The notes under the pieces were generated by a model. That model searched no databases, was not told where the DNA came from, and was given only the letters and a program-made list of their open reading frames with translations. From Anaerorhabdus furcosa (GTDB lineage: Bacteria; Bacillota_I; Bacilli_A; Erysipelotrichales; Erysipelotrichaceae), in NCBI RefSeq assembly GCF_900167375.1, contig NZ_FUWY01000001.1:124001-188000 (forward strand): a stretch of DNA of 64,000 bases, read 5' to 3'. A program made the position numbers and the translations under genes. Shown here piece after piece: positions 18,708 through 27,343 of the stretch (position 1 is the first letter of the stretch; every line of letters begins with the position of its first letter).

Positions 18708-20030
18708 CAATTGTTTTCTTCGATAATAGATTGAAAATGCTACAGTACATAAAATCCATGTAACTGGGTAACATGCAATCAGCACAATGATGTCATGATA
18801 AGTTGGAACGACAAAGAATACCCAAAGAACTCTAACTAAACAAATTCCAATTGCACTTATAATAAGTGGACCCAATGAATCTCCAGAAGCACGAACAACA
18901 CTGGACAAGATTTCTATTCCTACCCAGAATATATACATCGGCGTTAAGAACCTTAACATCTGTAGACCAATCGCAATTACTGAATCATCTTGAGTAAAGA
19001 GTCGATAGAATCCATCAGCTGAGAAATAAAGGAATGCACTCATGACAATCGTAGATATTGCAGCCATGATCAAACATGTTTTTACACATTTTTTTACACG
19101 GTCAATCTTATGAGCTCCAAAGTTTTGTGCTGCAAAAGTCATTGCTGAAATTCCAAATGCATTCATCATCATCCAAAATAATCCATCGATTTTCCCATAA
19201 GCAGTATAGGCTGCAATGGTCGTGGTTCCAAAAGAGTTGATACTACTTTGGATAAAGATATTTGATATCGAATACATCATTGATTGTACACCAGCAGGAA
19301 AACCAATATAAATAATCTTTCTAAGAATTTCTGGATCAAATCTTAGTTTTCTAAAATCAAAATGATGCATATCTTTTGTTCTTGATAATGAAAATAAGAC
19401 TAAACAAGCACTGCAAAATTGAGAGATGATTGTTGCGATCGCAACACCTTGTACACCCATACCAAATCCCCTTACAAACAAGATATCCAACACAACATTA
19501 ATGCACGTCGAACAAATTAAGAAGTATAGTGGTTTTTTAGAATCACCAATCGCATTTAGGATACTTGCTCCAATATTATAGGTAAGAGAGAAAACAGACC
19601 CAAAGAAATAAATACGAATATAATCAAGAGACAACGTAAAAATTTCCGCTGGTTCTCCCATCATTTTTAACGCAGTTGGTGCAAAGAAATAACCCAAAAA
19701 CATTAATATAATTCCAAATGATATCGCAAGCGCAATTGCAGTATGAACCCCTTTAGAAGTCATTTCACGGTTTTTACCGCCATAATATCTAGAAATAATT
19801 ATACTTGCTCCTGATGATATACCTAAGAAAAATCCAACTAGGCAGTTAATGATCTGAGCACTTGATCCACCTACTGCAGCAAGTGCATTTGCACCCACAT
19901 ACTGACCAACAATAATTGCATCCACTGTATTATAAAGTTGTTGAAAGAAGGAACCTAACAAAATCGGAAAGAAGAAAATAAGTATTTGTTTCCATATGAT
20001 TCCATCCGTTATCTTATTCACTTTCTCCAT
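18696..20030 (-). CDS. MATE family efflux transporter
   Basis: 444 residues with 12 predicted membrane helices in two similar halves, starting with the MATE pattern IWKQILIFFFPILLGSFFQQ and VDAIIVGQYVGANALAAVG. Such proteins export drugs or metabolites using sodium or proton gradients. The substrate is unknown. GGGGG lies before the start. Confidence 0.92.
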   Translation of the reverse strand: MEKVNKITDGIIWKQILIFFFPILLGSFFQQLYNTVDAIIVGQYVGANALAAVGGSSAQIINCLVGFFLGISSGASIIISRYYGGKNREMTSKGVHTAIALAISFGIILMFLGYFFAPTALKMMGEPAEIFTLSLDYIRIYFFGSVFSLTYNIGASILNAIGDSKKPLYFLICSTCINVVLDILFVRGFGMGVQGVAIATIISQFCSACLVLFSLSRTKDMHHFDFRKLRFDPEILRKIIYIGFPAGVQSMMYSISNIFIQSSINSFGTTTIAAYTAYGKIDGLFWMMMNAFGISAMTFAAQNFGAHKIDRVKKCVKTCLIMAAISTIVMSAFLYFSADGFYRLFTQDDSVIAIGLQMLRFLTPMYIFWVGIEILSSVVRASGDSLGPLIISAIGICLVRVLWVFFVVPTYHDIIVLIACYPVTWILCTVAFSIYYRRKQLKWY

Positions 20031-20166
20031 TTTTTCATTCCCCCTTTCAAAAAAAATCTTAGATATAGTCTATCACTAGATGAATACTAAATTCAATAAC
20101 AATTTGTAATTTTTATTTATAAATATATGATAGAATAATTTTATTAAATTGATGGAGGAAATATTC

Positions 20167-20955
20167 ATGCAAAATTTCAACATTCACAGTCATACTTCTC
20201 GTTGTCATCATGCTGTTGGAAGTGATGAAGAGTATGTAGTAGCTGCAATTAAAAATGGTTTAAAGTACCTTGGATTTAGTGATCATGTTCCTTTTTCTAA
20301 CGACATCCCCGATCGCGATCGAATGAGAATGTCTGAAATGAATGAATACCTTACATCCATCCAAACTCTAAAAGAAAAATATAAAGATCAAATTACAATT
20401 TACTCAGGATTTGAATGCGAATACTTCCCCGAGTTAGATGATCACTATAAAGAATTATTAACCAAAGTTGATTATCTTCTTCTTGGCCAACATTACCCTA
20501 ATCAAACAGGTACAGATTTTTCAGAGAGTGCTACAGATGATGAAGTACTTCATTATGCAACATTAGTTTGCCAAGGTATAAAAACAGGTTACTTCTCCTA
20601 TGTTGCACATCCTGAATATTTCATGTTACCAAGAACTGCTTGGAGTAGTGCTTGTACAGAAGCAATTACCAAAATATGCAAAACTGCAAAAGAATTCAAC
20701 ATGCCACTAGAAATCAATCTAAAAGGGTTATCTTATGGAAAACATGATTTTGAGAATGAAACAACTTATTTCTATCCAAATAAAAATGCGATTGCGCTTA
20801 TTGAAAAATATGAAAATGACTGTGTTTTTGGATTGGATTGCCATGACCCAAAATATTATGACAAAATGAATGATTATATCCAAGAGTTTAAAAATGAATA
20901 TTCTCATGCAAACTTAAATATGATTGAAGATGTACACCAAATCATAAAAAAATAG
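20167..20955 (+). CDS. PHP-domain phosphatase, histidinol-phosphatase-like
   Basis: 262 residues. Metal-binding motifs of the PHP fold are visible: HSH at 7-9, H in SDHVPF near 43, E in GFECEYF, H in VAHPEYF near 155 and DCHD near the end. It resembles HisK/HisJ histidinol-phosphatases, but no other histidine gene is near, so the substrate is open. GATGGAGG supports the ATG at 20167 rather than an upstream in-frame ATG. Confidence 0.82.
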   Translation: MQNFNIHSHTSRCHHAVGSDEEYVVAAIKNGLKYLGFSDHVPFSNDIPDRDRMRMSEMNEYLTSIQTLKEKYKDQITIYSGFECEYFPELDDHYKELLTKVDYLLLGQHYPNQTGTDFSESATDDEVLHYATLVCQGIKTGYFSYVAHPEYFMLPRTAWSSACTEAITKICKTAKEFNMPLEINLKGLSYGKHDFENETTYFYPNKNAIALIEKYENDCVFGLDCHDPKYYDKMNDYIQEFKNEYSHANLNMIEDVHQIIKK

Positions 20956-20975
20956 AGAAATTATTCTCTATTTTT
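20948..20975. terminator. Bidirectional terminator between PHP and HAD genes
   Basis: A perfect 12-bp stem AAAAATAGAGAA/TTCTCTATTTTT with an ATTA loop that overlaps the stop codons of both convergent genes. Confidence 0.8.
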
Positions 20976-21738
20976 ATTTGTTAGAAATATATTCAATGCA
21001 CGATGCAACACTTTCGAAAACCTGTGTTGCTTTCTTTTTTACTGCAATATCGGCATGATGTAATGTGTATCCACCATAATATTCAATCATGGGTAAATCA
21101 TTAAATCCATCCCCAATGACATGAATTTCACCCTTTATTAAATGTGTTAGATTCTCTATTCCACTTTTTTTATCAATACCTCGTTTTGTAGCATCAATAA
21201 TGCCATTATTAAAATGAAAGTTTAATTCATCATTAAACAAACGAACACATTCATCATAGAGCATTTTCGTTTTCTCTTTTGTATTTGATTTAAAATAAAA
21301 TGAATTAATTTGTTTCGAATCTACAATATCATATCCATTTAACATTTCTGTATGAATTAACTCATTGTGATTTTTGTCTTCTTGTATTAATCCATCTTGA
21401 ATATTGCCAAACTCAATTCCGTTGCTTACACCAATCATATTTGCTTCATCAAGAAGTACATGGTGAATTAATTGCATTGCTGCCTCTGGTTCAATATTAA
21501 ATTGTTGAATCACTTCACCTTTATCATTCGCTATCACAGCGCCATTACCACCTACAATGAAATCATAATCAAAATTCAATGCTTTCAATTCATTACGAAT
21601 CATTCCTATGGATCTTCCTGTTACAATACCAAATTTATGACCACAACTTCTAAACAATGAAATTGCTTCCTTATCTTCTTTAGAGATTTCATTTTTGATT
21701 TTCAATGTTCCATCATAATCAGATGCTAAAATCATCAT
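20974..21738 (-). CDS. HAD-superfamily hydrolase, Cof type
   Basis: 254 residues. Motif I ASDYDGTL is near the start, motif II ITGRS near residue 40, motif III Lys in the KKSGIENL region near 190, and motif IV GDGFNDLPMIE near 210. Probably a sugar-phosphate phosphatase. I chose the ATG that overlaps the nagA stop (ATGA). A TTG twelve bases upstream is possible. It is the last gene of the amino-sugar PTS operon, suggesting dephosphorylation of an intermediate. Confidence 0.85.
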   Translation of the reverse strand: MMILASDYDGTLKIKNEISKEDKEAISLFRSCGHKFGIVTGRSIGMIRNELKALNFDYDFIVGGNGAVIANDKGEVIQQFNIEPEAAMQLIHHVLLDEANMIGVSNGIEFGNIQDGLIQEDKNHNELIHTEMLNGYDIVDSKQINSFYFKSNTKEKTKMLYDECVRLFNDELNFHFNNGIIDATKRGIDKKSGIENLTHLIKGEIHVIGDGFNDLPMIEYYGGYTLHHADIAVKKKATQVFESVASCIEYISNK

Positions 21739-22919
21739 TTTAGAAAACAACGCTCCATGAAGTTACTATTAAATAAATCTGTATCTTTTTGGCAATCATA
21801 AACACAATCACCTTCTGAATAAGTGTATTGAACATTGAAATCATCATCAATCACGACAAAGTCTGCATCTTTTCCTTTACTTAATTCACCCTTTGTTGTT
21901 GCTCCATAAACATGTGCTGGATTTTTTGATGCCATTTTAATCACATCTTCTAAAGAAATATCTAAGTTTGTTACTAAGTTTTTAATTCCACGAATAACTG
22001 GAAGTGTAGAGCCACATAATCTACCTGTGTCTGATAAACAGTATCCTTTGTCATCTATATTCACTTCAAACATACCTTCTAAATTGTAACGACCAATAGG
22101 TGCTCCTGACATCGGAACATTATCAGAGATCAGCAAAAACTTGTTGATTGCATCTTTCTTTGTCCTTAACATGATTTCTATCATTTCGTTAGAAACATGT
22201 AAACCATCCGCAATTAATTCATTGTATACATCATCATTTAAAAGACAAGCACCAAGTCCACCCATATTTCGATGATGGATACCCGACATGACATTTGCTG
22301 TGTGTGTTGTCACAGTAATCCCCCATTTAAACGATTCAAGTGCTTCTTGATACATTGCATTACTATGTGCAAATGCACAACGAACTCCATTTTTAGTAAA
22401 TAATTCAATCGCATCTTTTGCGTTAGGAATTTCAGGAGCTATTGCAACGAGCTTTAACATACCCCCTGCCTTGTCCATCATTTCTTGACAGTGTTTTAAA
22501 TCAATTTCAGGATGCCCTGTATCAATTCCTTTTTCACCTACACGGTTCAAGTATGGACCCTCTGTATGAATTCCTATCGGTTTTGCACCATCAATTTTAG
22601 TTTTTGATACACTTGCAATTGTATCAAGTAATGTGAAATCAGCAGTAGGTAAACAAGCCGTTACACCTTGTGATGCAACTCCTTTTAAGTAACCTCTAAC
22701 TTCTCTTTCCTTATCTACCGCATCGCCCATTAACCCAAATCCCATAGTCCCATGATTATGCGTATCAATAATTCCAGGAATGATTATATTATCACTTACA
22801 TCTTTGTCTACTTTTTCTTCACATGTTTTGAGTATATCTTTTATTTTTCCATCTTCAATTTGGATATACCCGTCCACTACTCCATCACTTGTGTAAATTC
22901 TCTTAGATTTAATTATCAT
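21735..22919 (-). CDS. nagA: N-acetylglucosamine-6-phosphate deacetylase
   Basis: Removes acetate from GlcNAc-6-P in the cytosol. 394 residues of amidohydrolase fold: IIPGIIDTHNHG (metal histidines) near 55, HTEGPYLN with the conserved Glu near 130, AFAHSNA near 187, THTANVMSG near 209, the catalytic Asp in LLISDNVPMSGAP near 265, and KGKDADFVVID at the end. The start overlaps the chbG-like stop as ATGA. Confidence 0.94.
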   Translation of the reverse strand: MIIKSKRIYTSDGVVDGYIQIEDGKIKDILKTCEEKVDKDVSDNIIIPGIIDTHNHGTMGFGLMGDAVDKEREVRGYLKGVASQGVTACLPTADFTLLDTIASVSKTKIDGAKPIGIHTEGPYLNRVGEKGIDTGHPEIDLKHCQEMMDKAGGMLKLVAIAPEIPNAKDAIELFTKNGVRCAFAHSNAMYQEALESFKWGITVTTHTANVMSGIHHRNMGGLGACLLNDDVYNELIADGLHVSNEMIEIMLRTKKDAINKFLLISDNVPMSGAPIGRYNLEGMFEVNIDDKGYCLSDTGRLCGSTLPVIRGIKNLVTNLDISLEDVIKMASKNPAHVYGATTKGELSKGKDADFVVIDDDFNVQYTYSEGDCVYDCQKDTDLFNSNFMERCFLK

Positions 22920-23731
22920 ATGATGATCTCCTTTATATCATTGTAATTAATTAACTCGATTTTATTTTCCTTAATAAACTCTTTTATTTTCGAAGATGTA
23001 GCTGCCTCTAAATCTTTGCACCTAATTATTGAATAAGTCGACTCATAAAGTAGTGCACTATCCACATAACCACAATGGCAAATAAAATAAGCTATCTCAT
23101 GTTCTAATGAATTTTCAAGAGCGGTAAGTAATTTATCCTCAACTTGTGTATTCACTTGTTCACTAATTGGAAATGGTTTCGGTGTCCAATCACATGGAAT
23201 CATGTGAATCTTATCATTTCTCATTGCTTTGCCCGAAAATACAAGTTCATATTTCTTTGCGATTTCCATTAATGCTTGAATTGAATTTTTAGTAACTAAA
23301 GAATGAGGGTGAATATAATCTGGCTTTCTACCCATTAGTTCTATAAATCTTAGAACTTGATTCTCTGTTTCCAAAAGTACTTCTTCATAATCATAGGGAT
23401 CAACATCAAACATTTGTTCAATTGAATGTTGATTGCCCTCTTTTCTCATTTTCTTCATTTGCACAGTTGAAGGTATAAAATGTCCATCTTCACGAATGAG
23501 TGAGGTGATTTTAATTTTATCTTTGGTTATAGGATAACCTGCAACAAGATTAATATCAATACCCACACTGATACCTTCTATATTTTTTATTAAATTTGCC
23601 GCTCTTTGACTACTCGGCATATTCACAAATAATCCAGTATTTCGAATTATTCCTTCTTGTATCCCTTTTATAATTCCATCAGTCACAGCATCTGTAAATC
23701 CATAATCATCACTTTGAAACAATAATTTCAT
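22916..23731 (-). CDS. ChbG/YdjC-type carbohydrate deacetylase
   Basis: 271 residues. It begins with the family signature LLFQSDDYGFTDAV (metal Asp pair), with HPHSLVTK and a late CHCGY as further metal/catalytic segments. ChbG of enterobacteria mono-deacetylates chitobiose-6-P so that it can be sensed and hydrolysed. Here the context (mannose-type PTS plus NagA) supports action on a phosphorylated amino-sugar oligosaccharide. GGGAGG supports the ATG at 23731. The gene overlaps its upstream neighbour by 23 bases. Confidence 0.87.
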   Translation of the reverse strand: MKLLFQSDDYGFTDAVTDGIIKGIQEGIIRNTGLFVNMPSSQRAANLIKNIEGISVGIDINLVAGYPITKDKIKITSLIREDGHFIPSTVQMKKMRKEGNQHSIEQMFDVDPYDYEEVLLETENQVLRFIELMGRKPDYIHPHSLVTKNSIQALMEIAKKYELVFSGKAMRNDKIHMIPCDWTPKPFPISEQVNTQVEDKLLTALENSLEHEIAYFICHCGYVDSALLYESTYSIIRCKDLEAATSSKIKEFIKENKIELINYNDIKEIII

Positions 23732-24623
23732 TATTACCTCCCACATAATGTTCTAATAAATTTCTTAATTTTTCTAAACGAACCATATCTATTTCATGAT
23801 CCTTTTTAGATTTTGTATTTTTTACTTCAAATTGCTTATTTACAATTTGACCCGAAGCAATTAATATACTTTTTTCATAAAGTCCTAATCGATTATTAGG
23901 TTCATTGGCATATATCTTTTCAAAGAAATTTAATTTTGACTTAATAAACATGGAGCAATCGACATCTTCTTTGTGTGCACATACAAGTTGTTGCCCTGCT
24001 GCTAAAGAATCTAAAATAACAACCGTTTGATTTATATTGACTGTTTCCTTTAATAATTTAAATCCATCAATAGACTCTGTACCATAATCAACTAAAGCAA
24101 TTGCAATATTTCTATCTTCAACTAATGAAAGTGCTAAGGCTAGTGAGGCACTATTTAAATTAAAATTAACTTTATTTGGATTTTCCTTAACAAGTAAGAA
24201 AGAAACAATCACACATGCAAAAAGTAAACCAATCGATAAGGTATAACCGAAATATTGACTTAACAAATTTGAATACAATAAATATGAAACAAATAGAAGA
24301 ATAGCTAGAACAATCATTCTAAAAATCAAGTCACAAGTTAAATAAAATACATTTTTCTTTGAGTTGAATGGAAAATATTTATTATTCATCATCATTGTCT
24401 TACGTGGTGTATCATAAGCACATGCAATGATTGTTTTTGCATTGTTTATATTTCCAATATATAGATTATTAATTTTCTTATTCATCACTTTCTTTGAAAC
24501 AACTTTGTATTCAATTTTTCTTTTCTTTAACATTTCAATTGTTTCTTCTAAAAAGAATAACTTTTGCTTCACTGTATTTCGTATACCTAGTGTTACTCCA
24601 TATAACATCATTAGATCTTTCAT
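23709..24623 (-). CDS. Membrane protein with a degenerate M28-peptidase-like fold
   Basis: 304 residues with no confident family. The layout resembles zinc aminopeptidases of the M28 type: TIIACAYDTP sits where the family has a His-x-Asp ligand pair, NSASLALALSL where it has the Asp-Asn/Ser-Gly ligand loop, and VDYGTESIDGFKLL where the catalytic Glu-Glu lies. Several ligands are replaced, however, and two membrane segments (about 100-145) are inserted. It is probably catalytically dead or altered. TTGGAGG supports the ATG at 24623. It lies between PTS IID and the chbG-like gene. Confidence 0.6.
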   Translation of the reverse strand: MKDLMMLYGVTLGIRNTVKQKLFFLEETIEMLKKRKIEYKVVSKKVMNKKINNLYIGNINNAKTIIACAYDTPRKTMMMNNKYFPFNSKKNVFYLTCDLIFRMIVLAILLFVSYLLYSNLLSQYFGYTLSIGLLFACVIVSFLLVKENPNKVNFNLNSASLALALSLVEDRNIAIALVDYGTESIDGFKLLKETVNINQTVVILDSLAAGQQLVCAHKEDVDCSMFIKSKLNFFEKIYANEPNNRLGLYEKSILIASGQIVNKQFEVKNTKSKKDHEIDMVRLEKLRNLLEHYVGGNNEIIVSK

Positions 24624-24639
24624 ATTTCCTCCAAGTATC

Positions 24640-24665
24640 AAAAGCTACGGAAGTCCGTAGCTTTT
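24640..24665 (-). terminator. Internal terminator/attenuator after PTS IID
   Basis: An 11-bp stem AAAAGCTACGG/CCGTAGCTTTT with a four-base loop directly after the IID stop codon. The T-run is short (TTTT), so partial read-through into the downstream deacetylase genes is likely. Confidence 0.65.
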
Positions 24666-24667
24666 AT

Positions 24668-25486
24668 TTAAAATATTCCAATAAATCCTCCTAATAAAGC
24701 AAATACGAATATTCCAATAATAAGTTGCGTTGGTCTTGCACCTTTCTTAATTAAGCTAACTAATAAGAATAACAACAATACACCAAGTAATCCTGGGAAA
24801 ATCGAATTGATTACATCTGCAACAACAACTGATGTTTGACCTACATTCAATGTCCAATTTAGAGGTACATTTACCATTTGCGCTGTCATTGCACCTACCA
24901 TCATTAGCCCTAATACAGAAGCTGATTTTGTTAATGCACCCATTAATCCAGATGAGAAGACAGAATCAATAAATGTTGTTCCATATGTGTATCCCCAATT
25001 AACAAAGAAATATTTGAATACTGATTGAGAAACTCCATACATCAAGATAAAGATAATTGTTCCTAGAATATTTCCTTGAGAACATAATCCAATACCAATA
25101 CCTGCTGCAATAATACGTAAACAGTTAAAGAATAAACTATCAAACATACCTGCAGTTGGTCCCATTAATGCTGCTTTAATACTATCAATTGTTTGCCCAT
25201 CAATTGAGTTTTTCTCTTTATGCTCTTTTTCCATTGCATAAGCTAAGCCTGCAATAAATGAGAACGGTACTGCATGGGTATTAAAGAAGTTTTGATGACG
25301 TAAATACGCCTCTTTCTTTCCTTCCATATCATCTTTATAAATAGATTCAATTGCTGGAGCCATTGTTGCGGTAAACCCATTTGCTTCCATCTTCACCATG
25401 TTAAATGATAAGAAAACTAGGTGAGACCGGAAGAACATTGAACGAAGAACCTTTTTCTCTTCAGTGCTAAGTATTTTCTTTTCCAT
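24668..25486 (-). CDS. PTS mannose/fructose/sorbose family IID subunit
   Basis: 272 residues. The N-terminal soluble part has SHLVFLSFNMVKMEANGF and a HQNFFNTHAVPFSFIAGL segment typical of IID. Several membrane segments follow in the C-terminal half with FVNWGYTYGT. With IIC it forms the membrane channel. It overlaps the IIC stop by one base (TAATG). Confidence 0.93.
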   Translation of the reverse strand: MEKKILSTEEKKVLRSMFFRSHLVFLSFNMVKMEANGFTATMAPAIESIYKDDMEGKKEAYLRHQNFFNTHAVPFSFIAGLAYAMEKEHKEKNSIDGQTIDSIKAALMGPTAGMFDSLFFNCLRIIAAGIGIGLCSQGNILGTIIFILMYGVSQSVFKYFFVNWGYTYGTTFIDSVFSSGLMGALTKSASVLGLMMVGAMTAQMVNVPLNWTLNVGQTSVVVADVINSIFPGLLGVLLLFLLVSLIKKGARPTQLIIGIFVFALLGGFIGIF

Positions 25487-26280
25487 TAGAAGAAGTCCTC
25501 CTCATTATTACTTACTGTTTTATTGGTTAATGAATTCTTTAAATCAATGATTCTTTTTTCAGTAAAGAACATCGTTATCGCAATTACGATACCAATGATT
25601 GCAATTGCAAGTGTGTTTAAACCTAAATATTTAACAAATACATATCCAAGAAAGAAGAAACAACCTACTTCTTTATTCCAAATCATAGATGTTAAAATCG
25701 CAAATCCTACCGCAAGCATCATTCCACTTGCTGCACCTAACCCAACCATTACCCAAGCAGGAAGCGAAGCTAAGAATGCACTTAATCCTTCTACTCCATA
25801 AGCAACTGCTGCAAATAAGATAACTGCATTAATTAATGGTGCTGTTAAACATGAGAATAGTAAGTTTTGAATTAAGAATTTCTTTGGTTTACATTCAAGT
25901 GCTAACTTTTCCCAATAAGCTGCAACACCTGCAAATAATGGTGTTAATAAACCAACTAATGATGCCATTACTGTACCAATAGGTAATGCAAGAGCTAATC
26001 CTGCTTCAATATTTGCACCTGTTAGTATTGTAAATGCAACTGCGATGATACTTGATGTTGTCGCATCTGCCGGAATAGATCCTCCTATTGCAGAGATACC
26101 CATGAAAATGGATTCCAATGCTGCACCCATAATAATACCTGTTGTAAAATCACCTAGAATTAATCCTGCGATTGGAGCAACTACGATAGGTCTGTTTAGA
26201 CATTGCCAAGATACTATATAAGGGTCTAAAACCGCAACGATATAGTAAGCTAGTGAAATTTGAAATGCTGCTGTTACCAT
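25486..26280 (-). CDS. PTS mannose/fructose/sorbose family IIC subunit
   Basis: 264 residues, almost entirely hydrophobic. The conserved N-terminal half includes NRPIVVAPIAGLILGD and GAALESIFMGISAIGGSIPA. It forms the sugar permease together with IID. AAGGAGG lies before the start. Confidence 0.93.
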   Translation of the reverse strand: MVTAAFQISLAYYIVAVLDPYIVSWQCLNRPIVVAPIAGLILGDFTTGIIMGAALESIFMGISAIGGSIPADATTSSIIAVAFTILTGANIEAGLALALPIGTVMASLVGLLTPLFAGVAAYWEKLALECKPKKFLIQNLLFSCLTAPLINAVILFAAVAYGVEGLSAFLASLPAWVMVGLGAASGMMLAVGFAILTSMIWNKEVGCFFFLGYVFVKYLGLNTLAIAIIGIVIAITMFFTEKRIIDLKNSLTNKTVSNNEEDFF

Positions 26281-26306
26281 AATTTATTCCTCCTTATAAA
26301 TAAATG

Positions 26307-26801
26307 TTATAGCGCTAATACTTTTTCTAATTTTTCTGGTGTATCTTCCGGGGTTGTTTGATAAATTGTTTCTACTTTATGACTTAAAATTTTCTTGAAA
26401 GTTTCTACTTCAGAATCATATGCATATAAATTAGAGCCATATGTCTTCCTAACTGCTTCACCCTGTTTTTTAGCAATTCTGCCATAGTTACCAATGTTAA
26501 TTAGTGGCACATTATTTATTTCTTCTAATATCATCAATAAATCTTCAGGATTACTTACAATTACTAAAATTTTTAAATCATTCGCACGTGGATCTTTCAA
26601 TAGAGCTATTGAATCTACAACACTTTTAATAGCTACCTTTGCAGTTGTTGGAGCTGCCATCATTAATGATTTTTGAATAATTGGATTTGCTGCTGCATCA
26701 TCATTTGCAACGATAATGCGATCTACTCCCAAATGACGTGACCACTTAATCGCAACTTGTCCATGAATCATTCTTTCATCTAATCTAATCATTTTAATCA
26801 T
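26307..26801 (-). CDS. PTS mannose/sorbose family IIB subunit
   Basis: 164 residues, cytosolic phosphocarrier. The phosphorylated histidine is His13 in RLDERMIHGQV. Full family length with the typical MAAPTTAKVAI region. It receives phosphate from IIA and passes it to the incoming sugar. Confidence 0.94.
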   Translation of the reverse strand: MIKMIRLDERMIHGQVAIKWSRHLGVDRIIVANDDAAANPIIQKSLMMAAPTTAKVAIKSVVDSIALLKDPRANDLKILVIVSNPEDLLMILEEINNVPLINIGNYGRIAKKQGEAVRKTYGSNLYAYDSEVETFKKILSHKVETIYQTTPEDTPEKLEKVLAL

Positions 26802-26818
26802 ATTTTAAATCCTCTTTT

Positions 26819-27223
26819 CTAAAAAAAATCACTTTGTTCTTCTACTTCTTCTGGCTTAACAACAACCAACATTTGACGACTCATTTCTACAATTTCATCT
26901 AATTCTGAATTAGTTATCGTCTCTCGATTTGCAACTTCAAGTACAAAGGCTAAATTAACTCCTGCTACAAGTCTTGTGTTTGGCTTATCCAAATATAGAA
27001 ACATAACCTGATTGACGCTTCCTCCATATAAATCGGACAACATCAACACCTCATCATCTTCTTTGACTTCTTGAAAGAAAGCATCAACATGTTCTTGCAC
27101 TGAATCTTGATTGATGTAAGCATCAAAGACAGTTACTTTATCTGAATTACCCAGTAGAATATCCAAAGAACTCTTCATTCCACTTGCAAGACATCCATGT
27201 GACGCTAAGAATATCTTCAACAT
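26819..27223 (-). CDS. PTS mannose family IIA subunit
   Basis: 134 residues. The phospho-acceptor His9 is in FLASHGCLASG, and LSDLYGGSVNQV near 75 is a family mark. I chose the ATG at 27223 (AAAGGGGTG upstream); an in-frame ATG 45 bases further up lacks a ribosome site. It is the first gene of the operon and lies downstream of the regulator. Confidence 0.92.
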   Translation of the reverse strand: MLKIFLASHGCLASGMKSSLDILLGNSDKVTVFDAYINQDSVQEHVDAFFQEVKEDDEVLMLSDLYGGSVNQVMFLYLDKPNTRLVAGVNLAFVLEVANRETITNSELDEIVEMSRQMLVVVKPEEVEEQSDFF

Positions 27224-27313
27224 GATTTCACCCCTTTCTTTTATGTTAGCGTTTTCATTTATAGTCATACTATAGCTTCACTTTTTTTATTTCTCCATAT
27301 TGTCTTTTTCATA

Positions 27314-27343
27314 GAAAAAAGGGAAATCATAAACTATTTCCCT
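27314..27343 (-). terminator. Terminator of the PRD regulator gene
   Basis: An 8-bp stem AGGGAAAT/ATTTCCCT at 27320-27343, followed leftwards by TTTTTT. It separates the regulator from the PTS operon, which therefore needs its own promoter in 27224-27313. Confidence 0.75.

Noticed and set aside
20167-20955. Calling the PHP gene part of a histidine biosynthesis pathway.
   Set aside because: No other his gene is nearby, and the PHP fold serves many phosphoesterases; it is kept as histidinol-phosphatase-like only.
25523-25801. Open frames on the plus strand opposite the PTS IIC and other membrane-protein genes (also near 36398 and 45078).
   Set aside because: They follow the codon pattern of the real genes and lack ribosome sites.
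27224-27313. A sigma-54 promoter for the PTS operon, as in LevR-controlled systems.
   Set aside because: No TGGCAC-N5-TTGC element is present, and the regulator lacks a sigma-54 activator AAA domain.
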